Source of the DNA: Pseudobacteroides cellulosolvens ATCC 35603 = DSM 2933 | Lineage (GTDB): Bacteria > Bacillota > Clostridia > Acetivibrionales > DSM-2933 | Length of the DNA stretch: 64,000 nucleotides | Assembly: GCF_001262605.1 (NCBI RefSeq) | Contig: NZ_LGTC01000001.1 | Location: 3,237,001-3,301,000 of the forward strand | Direction of reading: 5' to 3' | Shown: one piece after another, positions 57,110 to 64,000 of the stretch | Numbering within the stretch: position 1 is the first letter of the stretch | Layout: the number at the start of each line of letters is the position of its first letter | Program-made: the position numbers and the translations under genes | Notes under the pieces: model-generated | What the model saw: the letters and a program-made list of their open reading frames with translations, nothing else | What the model was told of the DNA's origin: nothing | The model's database searches: none

Positions 57110-57993
57110 TGTTACTTATAGCACGCCTGCTTGCAATTATAGCTATAATTTATTTGTCTTTCACCCTGGTTTTTGCTATTGTTAAGCCTGTCAGCAATAA
57201 ACGCAAAAAGAATACAAGGGATTTTCTCAACCAGGCAAAAAGGCAGGCTAAAAAGGAAAAGTTTTATTACATACGTGATGTTGTCCTTAGACGATTTACC
57301 AATAGAATGCTTCTTGGTGAAATGAAAAGGAGCGAGTTTAAAGAGCTTATCATGCGACTTGACCTTAAAACTACTCCCGAGGAAATAAGGGCCAAGCAAA
57401 TTGTTCTGGCACTTTTGGCGTTATTAGCTGCAATACTGGTAATACAATTAAATCCTCTGATCGGCTATTTATCGCTGTTAGGGCCAATAATTGCCTGGAT
57501 GTATCCGGTTGATGACCTTGAGAAAAAGATAGAGCAAAAAAACAAAAACATAATGTTTGATTTTCCATCGTTCTACAGTATGCTTTATTACCAGTATTCA
57601 AAGTCAGTGCACATATATCTGGCTGATGCTGTAAGGGACTTCCTGCCAAATGCAAATCCCGATATGGCTGAAGAACTTGGAATATTGATCGATAATATTG
57701 AATACGGCGAGGAATATGCACTTAAGCAATTGAAAAAGAGGGTGCCCTTAAGATACATAATCAAATTTTGTGATATAATGCAGATAAGGTTAAACGGTTA
57801 TGACAATACATCACAGATGGCATACTTAAAGCAAGAGCTCCATGACTTGAGGCTTCAGACTTTGGAGGACGAGCTAAAGTCAAGAGAGGCAAAAAATATC
57901 CGCACCCAGTTTGCTTTGATTCTTGTATTGACCGTGTATGTTGTGATATATTTCTACTATCAGTTTATTGATGCAACAAGATTGTTTAAGTAG
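57109..57993 (+). CDS. tadC: TadC-like membrane platform protein
   Basis: 294 residues. N-terminal segment (ARLLAIIAIIYLSFTLVFAIV), a basic stretch, a central pair of hydrophobic segments (IVLALLALLAAILVIQL, YLSLLGPIIAWMY) and a C-terminal segment (FALILVLTVYVVIYFYY). The T2SF-type core lies between (SFYSMLYYQYSKSVHIYLADAV). It starts at the last base of the tadB stop (TAATG), so it is coupled to it. A 98-bp gap with a structured element separates it from the pilin gene. Confidence 0.82.
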   Translation: MLLIARLLAIIAIIYLSFTLVFAIVKPVSNKRKKNTRDFLNQAKRQAKKEKFYYIRDVVLRRFTNRMLLGEMKRSEFKELIMRLDLKTTPEEIRAKQIVLALLALLAAILVIQLNPLIGYLSLLGPIIAWMYPVDDLEKKIEQKNKNIMFDFPSFYSMLYYQYSKSVHIYLADAVRDFLPNANPDMAEELGILIDNIEYGEEYALKQLKKRVPLRYIIKFCDIMQIRLNGYDNTSQMAYLKQELHDLRLQTLEDELKSREAKNIRTQFALILVLTVYVVIYFYYQFIDATRLFK

Positions 57994-58001
57994 ATTCAAC
58001 T

Positions 58002-58057
58002 TTGATTGTCGTCGTGAAAAATTATAGTGTAGTATACATTATAATTTACTAGACATA
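58002..58057 (+). repeat. 56-bp dispersed structured element, copy 2
   Basis: 44 of 56 bases identical to 5244-5299, no gaps. The core is a 13-bp stem AAATTATAGTGTA (58019-58031) with its complement (58035-58047, one G-U) and a GTA loop. It lies between tadC and the pilin gene, 34 bases before the pilin ATG. Could be a 3' stabilising hairpin, a leader or a small mobile palindrome. Confidence 0.6.
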
Positions 58058-58091
58058 TATAAATTTATAGGAAAAATTTTGGAGGTCAAAA

Positions 58092-58295
58092 ATGGATAAA
58101 TCTTTTAAAACCAGATTAAAAAATTACTTAAAAAGCGATGATGGCTTCGGCATAAAGGAAATTGCCGTTGCATTAGGTTCCATAGTTATCGTTGGACTTA
58201 TCATAACAGCCGTTAAAGGTGACTTATTGACTTCATGGCTAAAGGATATATGGGGCTGGATAACTACATTTATTCAAGATAATATAACAAAATAA
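58092..58295 (+). CDS. Flp-like type IVb pilin
   Basis: 67 residues. A short basic leader is followed by DDGFGIKEIAVALGSIVIVGLIITAV. The Gly then Phe-Gly-Ile-Lys-Glu puts Glu at +5 after the expected cleavage, as in class IV pilins, followed by one hydrophobic helix. The small size fits the Flp pilin, the major subunit of Tad pili. RBS TTGGAGG. The gene stands apart from tadC by 98 bp, which suits high, separate expression. No prepilin peptidase gene lies in the window. Confidence 0.82.
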   Translation: MDKSFKTRLKNYLKSDDGFGIKEIAVALGSIVIVGLIITAVKGDLLTSWLKDIWGWITTFIQDNITK

Positions 58296-58333
58296 TGGTA
58301 TGTTTTATTTAATGCGGTTTTCGGAGGCCACAA

Positions 58334-58846
58334 ATGAAAGCTATAGCTAATTCCATATTAGCAACCATACTGGTTTCAATATTTATAATAACCTTTACCA
58401 ATTTTATAATGCTGTTCCCATGGTACCTGACACTGGTTTTTGAAACCATGAATTTATCCTCTGATGTTGCAACTGTTAATGGAGTAACAAAGAATATGGT
58501 GGATAATGTTATTTTGGATCTAGAGGACAAGCCGCTTTTTAAACGCAAAATGTCCGATCTTAAGATATTTATAAGTCATTCCGATTCGGATAATGATGTG
58601 GAAGTACAAAAAGCAGTTTTTTCAGATGATAAAGAAGTTAAACACAGAAGGCAGCGTGGCAAGAAGATCAAGGTGGGTATTGAAGCTGTATTCCCCTTTG
58701 ATATTAAAGTTTTTGGAAATACATATTCATACCAGATTCCAATCAGGTTTAATCTGTCTACAATTGGGGTACGGTATTATAAAGACCTTGAGGGAGATCC
58801 TTTTTCTCTTCAGGGATCAAATACACAGCAGGGGGCAACACAATAA
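58334..58846 (+). CDS. Candidate minor pilin 1 (TadE-like)
   Basis: 170 residues. A single N-terminal hydrophobic segment (SILATILVSIFIITFTNFIMLF, about 7-28), then an extracytoplasmic domain with Lys/Arg-rich KHRRQRGKKIK and a beta-rich C-terminal part. It has the overall shape of TadE/pseudopilin proteins but no recognised TadE motif. RBS CGGAGG. It overlaps the next gene by one base. Confidence 0.6.
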   Translation: MKAIANSILATILVSIFIITFTNFIMLFPWYLTLVFETMNLSSDVATVNGVTKNMVDNVILDLEDKPLFKRKMSDLKIFISHSDSDNDVEVQKAVFSDDKEVKHRRQRGKKIKVGIEAVFPFDIKVFGNTYSYQIPIRFNLSTIGVRYYKDLEGDPFSLQGSNTQQGATQ

Positions 58847-59316
58847 TGAAATTCGTTTCTTTTCTTTTAGCGGGTGTATTCTTCTTTACAATACTCTTAA
58901 ATCCTTTTGTTGAACTGTTTAGCCAGTTTATTGACAAATGCAGCATAGGAGCAGCACTTAAAACATCATGCCGTACTGCTCTTATTAACTCTGCCAATAT
59001 AAATTCTCTCAGGGATGTCCAAAGCAAGCTGGACATAGAAGTCTTCAAGGAAAAATTCAGGGAGAACTTCTGCTACAGCCTTAATCTTAAGCAAAAATCC
59101 CCCGTAAATCCAAATACCTTTGTGTCTATAGACGGTAAATATAATAATTTTAATGTCTATATAGAAAAGATAGATGAAGATGAATGTGAGATAGAAGTTA
59201 CTACCGCTTATAAATTTAAAACAAATCTTTTCAAACGTTTCTTCAATAGTGTTGCGGAAAACGATCCGACATACATTGTTATAAAGAGACGTCAGATACT
59301 ATCGGTAGAAAACTGA
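58846..59316 (+). CDS. Candidate minor pilin 2
   Basis: 156 residues. An N-terminal hydrophobic segment (FVSFLLAGVFFFTILLNPFV) and an extracytoplasmic domain, KCSIGAALKTSCRTALINSANI then beta-rich. Starts on the last base of the previous stop (TAATG), last gene of the Tad operon. Family not recognised; the role is inferred from its place. It ends 11 bases from the convergent tetR gene, and no terminator is seen between them. Confidence 0.55.
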   Translation: MKFVSFLLAGVFFFTILLNPFVELFSQFIDKCSIGAALKTSCRTALINSANINSLRDVQSKLDIEVFKEKFRENFCYSLNLKQKSPVNPNTFVSIDGKYNNFNVYIEKIDEDECEIEVTTAYKFKTNLFKRFFNSVAENDPTYIVIKRRQILSVEN

Positions 59317-59327
59317 TTATGCGTTTT

Positions 59328-59960
59328 TTATGGACTGCCGTATAACCCGCCCTTTAATATCTCAAAATATTCCTTCATTTCATTAAAAACATCTTCCAAG
59401 TTCATCATGCTTTTTTCTGGATCTCTTTTAAACATGTTGATATACTTGGCATTAATCCCATCCATACACAGCATTACCAGTTCTACAGCCTTATTCTTGT
59501 TTATACCTTCTCTGAACTTTGTTTTGTCTATATCTTGAAGAAGCAGGGGCATGTTTTGATCATAAATTTTCTGATATCTATCCAAAACTTCACCTTTCAG
59601 TTCGTCCGGTATACTTATAAATGCTTCCATAATTAGCTTGGATACTACGGGAAGCTCATAATATACCTTCAATTTTCCAAACCCGTAATATATAATTTTA
59701 TCTATCAAATCCCTGGGAACATTTAAATCCAGGCTGTAAAATTTCTGTGTAAATAGTTCTACGGCATAATCAAGTATATATAGATAAAGGTTTTTCTTAT
59801 TGCCAAAGTAATGAAACAGTATACCTTTAGATATTCCTGCATTTTTAACAATAGTATTGGTAGAAGCCTTCTCATAGCCGTTCTGTGCAAATTCTTCCAT
59901 GCAGGCATCAATAATAAGTTTTCTTTTATCCTCAGGAAGGCCTTCAAAAGTACTATTCAA
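59328..59960 (-). CDS. TetR-family transcriptional regulator
   Basis: 210 residues. The N-terminal HTH is TIVKNAGISKGILFHYFGNKKNLYLYIL, the classic TetR helix-turn-helix with the FHYF/FGNK signature. The C-terminal ligand domain (about 60-210) is not diagnostic of an inducer. It is the last gene of the ATPase-permease-regulator operon and probably controls it through the two palindromes at 61802-61858. 111 bp separate it from the permease gene. Confidence 0.9.
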   Translation of the reverse strand: MNSTFEGLPEDKRKLIIDACMEEFAQNGYEKASTNTIVKNAGISKGILFHYFGNKKNLYLYILDYAVELFTQKFYSLDLNVPRDLIDKIIYYGFGKLKVYYELPVVSKLIMEAFISIPDELKGEVLDRYQKIYDQNMPLLLQDIDKTKFREGINKNKAVELVMLCMDGINAKYINMFKRDPEKSMMNLEDVFNEMKEYFEILKGGLYGSP

Positions 59961-60071
59961 AAGTATATCACTCCCTCTTGCAGATTGCTTTTTTGTGGGT
60001 TTGTATTAAATGCGATAAATTTATTGTATTTTCTGCCGCCAAATGCCTGGCTTATTAACACTTTTAATATA

Positions 60072-60878
60072 TTATACAGAAATGTTCTTACGATTGTACA
60101 CCACATATGTCAGTACAACAGATAATATTATAACTATAATCATAATCGCCAGATATACAGAATCTATTAAATTTTTATCAACAATATTTGACGGGTTTAC
60201 ATACTTAAATGGGGTAATATACTTTAGGTTAGCAAGCTTATCGGACACTGCCGACGCAATATTAACAAAGAATGTTCCTAATACTGCCCCAAATACTACC
60301 GGATATATTGCTTTAGCCTTTGTCACAAATATGGAAATGAATAGTCCCACAGCAGCAAAAGTCAGTTGCAGCAGGTAAAATCCCAAATGGAGGAGTATAA
60401 ATGTTTCCATAGAATAGTCTGATTTCTTTATCGCCTCAAATGTGATAAAATCAACAACACCGAATATAACATTAAGCAAAGTTATATAGAATAGTACCGT
60501 CATAATCTTTTGAGTAATTATACCATTCCTGGTAACAGGCTTTGCCAGCAAAAACTCTATAGTCTTCTCATTCTCTTCCCTAGAAATTATGCTTGAGCCT
60601 AAAATCATTGCATAGGCTGCACCAAAAAGCATTATATATAAAAATATATAGGCGAAATAGTCAAGTATTTGTCCAAAATTCAGCTTATCCATTCCAAGAC
60701 CTTCTAACAATTCCTTAGGAAATTTCTTCATCAATTCCTGATATTCCCTAGATTGGTTAGCAAAGGTAGGATACATAAGCATCATACCCACATTGGATAA
60801 AACAAGGCACAAGGTCCATATAATAAAGCCTTTTCTGTTCCTTTTAAGCTCCCTTAAGAATATAGTCATATCAATCAC
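60072..60878 (-). CDS. ABC-2 type transporter permease
   Basis: 268 residues, about six membrane segments (e.g. IWTLCLVLSNVGMMLM, YFAYIFLYIMLFGAAYAMILG, ILLHLGFYLLQLTFAAVGLFISIF, YLAIMIIVIILSVVLTYVVY). The cytoplasmic SREENEKTIEFLLAKPVTR segment is typical of ABC-2 permeases. It forms a drug/lipid-type exporter with the ATPase upstream (33-bp gap). Substrate unknown. A candidate translation start is ATG 60872, just downstream of the one used here. Confidence 0.88.
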   Translation of the reverse strand: MIDMTIFLRELKRNRKGFIIWTLCLVLSNVGMMLMYPTFANQSREYQELMKKFPKELLEGLGMDKLNFGQILDYFAYIFLYIMLFGAAYAMILGSSIISREENEKTIEFLLAKPVTRNGIITQKIMTVLFYITLLNVIFGVVDFITFEAIKKSDYSMETFILLHLGFYLLQLTFAAVGLFISIFVTKAKAIYPVVFGAVLGTFFVNIASAVSDKLANLKYITPFKYVNPSNIVDKNLIDSVYLAIMIIVIILSVVLTYVVYNRKNISV

Positions 60879-60911
60879 TCCTTTTAAGATGTTTTAATAA
60901 ATAAATTACCA

Positions 60912-61784
60912 TTAGGACTCATAATAGTGCATAAATATTTCTTCCAGTGACGGTTCTTCCAGCCAAAGGTTATCAATCTCCAAAAGTGCAAGCTTTTTCA
61001 AAAGATCATTAATATCACCGCTGTAAAGAAACTGAATGTTGTTATCATTTCGTTCCAGGTTTCTCATTCCCGGAACTGCCAGGATATCATCCTTATTCTT
61101 AAGTTCTACCATTACTTTCCTGTGTTTTTCTCCTCTTAATCTATCTATTGTCTCCACCTTTAGCATCCTGCCTTCTTTCACTATGGCCACCCTGTTACAC
61201 ATCTTCTGCACTTCACTTAAAATGTGAGATGAAAAGAAAATGGTAACTCCTTTTTTGTTTTCATACTTTAATATATCAAAAAATCTGTTCTGCATTAAAG
61301 GATCCAATCCTCCTGTTGGTTCATCCAGTATAAGGAGCTTGGGCTCATGGAGCAGCGACTGTATAACAGCAACCTTCTTTTTATTCCCGTAAGACAAAGA
61401 GTCAATTTTTTTATTAAGGTCCAGCTCAAGTATTTCACTTAATTCATTTATTCTTTTTGTGCAATCCTTTCTGTAAAACTTTGCAGAATACAAAAGCAAA
61501 TCCCTGACATTCATATCGTCATAATAATTGACCTCGGACGGCAGATATCCTATGTTCATCTTGATCCTGGCCTGGTCTTTTAAGCAGTCCATACCAAGTA
61601 TCTTTGCATTCCCGCTATCAGGAAATATGAAAGCCAGCAATGTTCTTATAGTTGTGGACTTACCAGCCCCGTTAGGACCTATAAATCCAAATACTTCTCC
61701 TTCTTTTACTTCCAAATTAACATCAATTATGCCCCTTGATTTGCCATAGTATTTTGTTAAATTTTCAATTTCAATTGCATTCAT
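60912..61784 (-). CDS. ABC transporter ATP-binding protein
   Basis: 290 residues from ATG 61784 (MNAIEIENL) after GGAGG. Walker A GPNGAGKSTT, Q-loop region GYLPSEVNYYDDMNVRDLL, signature LSYGNKKKVAV, Walker B LLILDEPTGGLD and an SSHILSEVQKM switch. The C-terminal ~70 residues are the usual exporter-type extension (VMVELKNKDDI). Works with the ABC-2 permease. Its promoter is framed by two TetR-type operators. Confidence 0.93.
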   Translation of the reverse strand: MNAIEIENLTKYYGKSRGIIDVNLEVKEGEVFGFIGPNGAGKSTTIRTLLAFIFPDSGNAKILGMDCLKDQARIKMNIGYLPSEVNYYDDMNVRDLLLYSAKFYRKDCTKRINELSEILELDLNKKIDSLSYGNKKKVAVIQSLLHEPKLLILDEPTGGLDPLMQNRFFDILKYENKKGVTIFFSSHILSEVQKMCNRVAIVKEGRMLKVETIDRLRGEKHRKVMVELKNKDDILAVPGMRNLERNDNNIQFLYSGDINDLLKKLALLEIDNLWLEEPSLEEIFMHYYES

Positions 61785-61801
61785 ATTTGTCCCTCCTTGC
61801 A

Positions 61802-61817
61802 TTGACTAGATGGTCAA
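61802..61817. promoter_or_regulatory. TetR-type operator 1
   Basis: TTGACTAGATGGTCAA, a palindrome (TTGAC/GTCAA) between the promoter and the ATPase gene. The reverse complement of operator 2 is TTGACTACATGGTCAA, one base different, so both are likely bound by one regulator, most simply the TetR protein of this operon. Confidence 0.75.
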
Positions 61818-61829
61818 TTCATTTCCTTA

Positions 61830-61858
61830 ATTATACACCCTATTGACCATGTAGTCAA
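61830..61858 (-). promoter_or_regulatory. SigA promoter of the ABC transporter operon
   Basis: Minus strand: TTGACT (61853-61858), 17 bases, TATAAT (61830-61835). The -35 box is inside operator 2, and operator 1 lies about 12-28 bases downstream of the -10 box. Confidence 0.85.
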
Positions 61859-61868
61859 CAGGGTGTAT
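61833..61868. promoter_or_regulatory. TetR-type operator 2 within a 36-bp palindrome
   Basis: Core TTGACCATGTAGTCAA (61843-61858), extended outward by ATACACCCT and AGGGTGTAT. The whole 36 bp is palindromic apart from one mismatched pair and the centre. It covers the -35 box and spacer, so binding should block the promoter. Confidence 0.75.
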
Positions 61869-61880
61869 TTATGAGAAATA

Positions 61881-62459
61881 TTATTTGATTAACATACCAA
61901 TAACACCATTTGCTTTATTTAATGGAAAAACTCCGTGATCAGCTGCTCTTGCATCTTCAATTGAGTAAAATGCATTGGAATTACACTGGTTTATAATAGA
62001 TATAACATTATCCTTATCCTTTCGGCGTACTATGGTATAAACGATTTTCACATCACCTGTTACTCCTTTTGCACCTACTACAGTAACTCCATAGCCTGAT
62101 GATGACAACCGCTCAACTAGCTTACATTCGTCCTTTACAAGAATCACTCTGATCACAAGAATTCCAATTGCAAGCTTTTCCTCTATAATAAGCCCAATAA
62201 ATGTGCCCATTGCAAAACCGCCTGCATAAGCCAGATAACAAAAAATATTACTTAGGTTCTGCATAATCTGGCTAATAGCAACCAACCAAATAAACACCTC
62301 AAAAAACCCAAGAAACGGTGCAATAAACTTTTTGCCCCTTGATACAAAAATGATTCGCATTGTGCCAATGGATACATCAAATATTCTTGAAATAAAAATT
62401 AATAACGGCAAAACAACCCAGTTAAATAAATCATGGTCTATCATCGGTAATATACTCAT
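61881..62459 (-). CDS. DUF2179/DUF5698 family membrane protein (UPF0316)
   Basis: 192 residues from ATG 62459 after GGAGG. Three hydrophobic segments (VVLPLLIFISRIFDVSIGTMRIIF, FIAPFLGFFEVFIWLVAISQ, FCYLAYAGGFAMGTFIGLIIEE) and a C-terminal DUF2179 domain with VTVVGAKGVTGDVKIVYTIVRRKD. UPF0316/YebE family; function unknown. The longer frame to 62498 has no ribosome site. 80 bp downstream of the secA-type gene, same strand. Confidence 0.88.
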   Translation of the reverse strand: MSILPMIDHDLFNWVVLPLLIFISRIFDVSIGTMRIIFVSRGKKFIAPFLGFFEVFIWLVAISQIMQNLSNIFCYLAYAGGFAMGTFIGLIIEEKLAIGILVIRVILVKDECKLVERLSSSGYGVTVVGAKGVTGDVKIVYTIVRRKDKDNVISIINQCNSNAFYSIEDARAADHGVFPLNKANGVIGMLIK

Positions 62460-62539
62460 AAAACCTCCAATTCTTTTTGCAGCTACTATGATTATCATAA
62501 TCCAAAAAAAATCAGTTATAAAGCTGTAACCTTTTCCAG

Positions 62540-64000
62540 TTATTTTGTGATTGTTTTCCGTCCAAATATTTTCTTGTAAATGGAGCTTAGAGAAAACAAT
62601 GTCCCTGAAGCCCTTGTTGAAAATGCCTTGACCAAATGAGGCAAGTTACTGAATTGATCCGGGCTGTCATTTATAAGGTATGTCCATGTTGACGAAGGCC
62701 CCGTCAGACCTTCCTTCTCCATATCTATACCGTCCTTTGTTATTTCCACCCTTTCAAAGGTGCTTACTATATCATTTTCAATATCCCCAAGCATTTCACT
62801 GAAAGCTTCTATAGCAATCTTATGAAATTCGTCCATAGGATTTTTTCTTCCCATTACTACCAAATGAATGCTCTCTCTTGTATAATTCATATATTCAAGA
62901 TACTCAGCCCAGTGTTTGTTGATAAAGAATAATGTGAGCTGCTTTTCCACCTCATACATGGTCTTTTCACCATACTTAACCAATACTTCATCATACTTTT
63001 CAGGGGATTTTTCTTTTAGAATCTTAAGCTGTGCCTTATCCTGTAAGATATCCTGCCTCTTGCTGCAAACAATTTTTCTTTGTTCCTCTATTATGAAGGA
63101 ATACTTTAAAAGCTGCCTTCTCACATCGGAATTATAGCCTTCCACAGTCCTCTGACCTCTGTTTAACTCATTATTCACAGTGGAATTATTAAAGGGCTTG
63201 TTTTTATCTTCAGGATACAGCTGCAAGGGCACCAGCTTTGTCAAATCATATTTCACCATAAGGTCATCTTCCAGGCTGATAAACAACCGGCTTTTACCAG
63301 GGTCTCCCTGTCTGCCGGCCCTACCCTTTAACTGATTGTCAATCCTTCTGCTCTCATTTTTGCCGGTACCTATAACATACAGCCCTCCGGCTGCAATTAT
63401 TTCGTCCCTTCTTTCCCCATTCTCACCGCCAAGCTTTATGTCAACACCACGTCCCGCCATGTTGGTAGAAACTGTAACAGCTCCGTACATACCTGATTTT
63501 GCAACGATTTCTGCCTCCATCTCATCATTCTTGGCATTTAGAACATTAGCCTCAATACCTACACTATGAAGCTCTTTATAAAGCCTCTCCGATTCTTCAA
63601 CACTTCCTGTTCCGATCAATACAGGCTGCCCTTTTTCATGAGCCTTTCTGATTTCCGCTATAATGGCATTTTTCTTAGCTTCCTTGCTTACAAATATCAT
63701 ATCAGAGCAGTCTTTCCTTATGCATGGCTTATTGGTAGGTACAACTACCACATCTACACCATAGAATTCGTGAAATTCATTGGCTGACGTCTTGGCTGTA
63801 CCTGTCATACCTGCTATTCTTGGATAAAGATTAATGAAATGCTGGAGTGCAATCTGCGACATTATAATTCCCCTGGACTTTTTATTAAGGGCTTCTTTTG
63901 CTTCAACCGCTGCCTGAATGTTATCCGGCCAGTGCCTTTTATCTGCAACACGGCCTGTAAACTCATCCACCAATTCAATTTTTCCATCCCTGACAATGTA
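62540..64000 (-). CDS. SecA-type preprotein translocase ATPase (C-terminal part, cut by window edge)
   Basis: The frame stays open to base 64000, so the N-terminal half is outside. Visible: the LVDEFTGRV segment, HFINLYPRIAGMTGTAKTSANEF, TGSVEESERLY, STNMAGRGVDI and GRAGRQGDPGKS, the second helicase-type nucleotide-binding fold, then the scaffold helices. The C-terminus ends KIFGRKTITK with no Cys-rich SEC-C zinc motif. That, and its setting away from housekeeping genes, suggests an accessory SecA (SecA2-like). Whether the housekeeping SecA is elsewhere cannot be seen. Confidence 0.85.
   Translation of the reverse strand, partial: YIVRDGKIELVDEFTGRVADKRHWPDNIQAAVEAKEALNKKSRGIIMSQIALQHFINLYPRIAGMTGTAKTSANEFHEFYGVDVVVVPTNKPCIRKDCSDMIFVSKEAKKNAIIAEIRKAHEKGQPVLIGTGSVEESERLYKELHSVGIEANVLNAKNDEMEAEIVAKSGMYGAVTVSTNMAGRGVDIKLGGENGERRDEIIAAGGLYVIGTGKNESRRIDNQLKGRAGRQGDPGKSRLFISLEDDLMVKYDLTKLVPLQLYPEDKNKPFNNSTVNNELNRGQRTVEGYNSDVRRQLLKYSFIIEEQRKIVCSKRQDILQDKAQLKILKEKSPEKYDEVLVKYGEKTMYEVEKQLTLFFINKHWAEYLEYMNYTRESIHLVVMGRKNPMDEFHKIAIEAFSEMLGDIENDIVSTFERVEITKDGIDMEKEGLTGPSSTWTYLINDSPDQFSNLPHLVKAFSTRASGTLFSLSSIYKKIFGRKTITK

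Noticed and set aside
1..64000. tRNA or rRNA genes
   Set aside because: No cloverleaf pattern or rRNA segment noticed by eye; a covariance search (tRNAscan-type) would settle it.

Overview
The window looks like a chromosomal segment of a low-GC, anaerobic, cellulosome-producing clostridium (Acetivibrio / Pseudobacteroides / Ruminiclostridium group). The evidence is a family 48 cellulase with a C-terminal dockerin, a SigI/RsgI sigma/anti-sigma pair, the ctsR-mcsA-mcsB-clpC stress operon, Rex, the spore amidase CwlD and several S-layer or stalk-domain surface proteins. The dockerin repeats carry Met-Ala and Met-Ser at the recognition positions and look type-II-like, which fits Pseudobacteroides cellulosolvens best. 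This is inference, not proof.

Layout. 1-2.9 kb: clpC (cut by the window edge), mcsB, mcsA and ctsR on the minus strand, behind a CtsR operator. 3-5 kb: an EF-G-like GTPase. 5.6-9.1 kb: an aromatic amino acid operon (aroF-tyrA-aroA). 9.2-9.9 kb: rex with a consensus promoter. 10.3-12.3 kb: an ABC-F ATPase split by a frameshift. 12.4-14.7 kb: the GH48 cellulase. 15-19 kb: cwlD, then sigI-rsgI and a stalk-domain protein whose upstream region carries a SigI-like promoter. 19.2-27.1 kb: glycogen branching enzyme, a membrane diguanylate cyclase and a 1301-residue S-layer-anchored protein with CBM6-like domains.

27.3-51.2 kb is a type VII secretion (T7SS/WXG100) locus on the minus strand. It holds an FHA-FtsK/SpoIIIE ATPase (EssC-like), a WXG100 protein, a DUF4176 protein, a YukD/EsaB-like ubiquitin fold, a protein with an AMPK/CBM48-type glycogen-binding domain, and two large WXG/LXG-like candidate effectors, each followed by a polytopic membrane protein (candidate immunity partner). 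It also holds a Ser/Thr kinase with a DUF5050 repeat domain that is broken by a complete insertion sequence with a 4-bp target duplication. One effector and its partner are degraded. A plus-strand cassette of two paralogous ~910-residue secreted proteins with a stalk-domain protein lies inside the locus.

51.5-59.3 kb: a divergently transcribed Tad/Flp-type pilus operon (two CpaE-like proteins, a CpaB/SAF protein, CpaF, TadB, TadC, an Flp-like pilin and two candidate minor pilins). 59.3-61.8 kb: an ABC exporter with a TetR regulator and two matching operators around its promoter. 61.9-64 kb: a DUF2179-family membrane protein and a SecA-type ATPase cut by the window edge.

Three genes (ABC-F, kinase, membrane partner) each lose frame by one missing base in a homopolymer run. 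Either the assembly has indel errors or these genes are decaying, so frameshift calls should be checked against reads.
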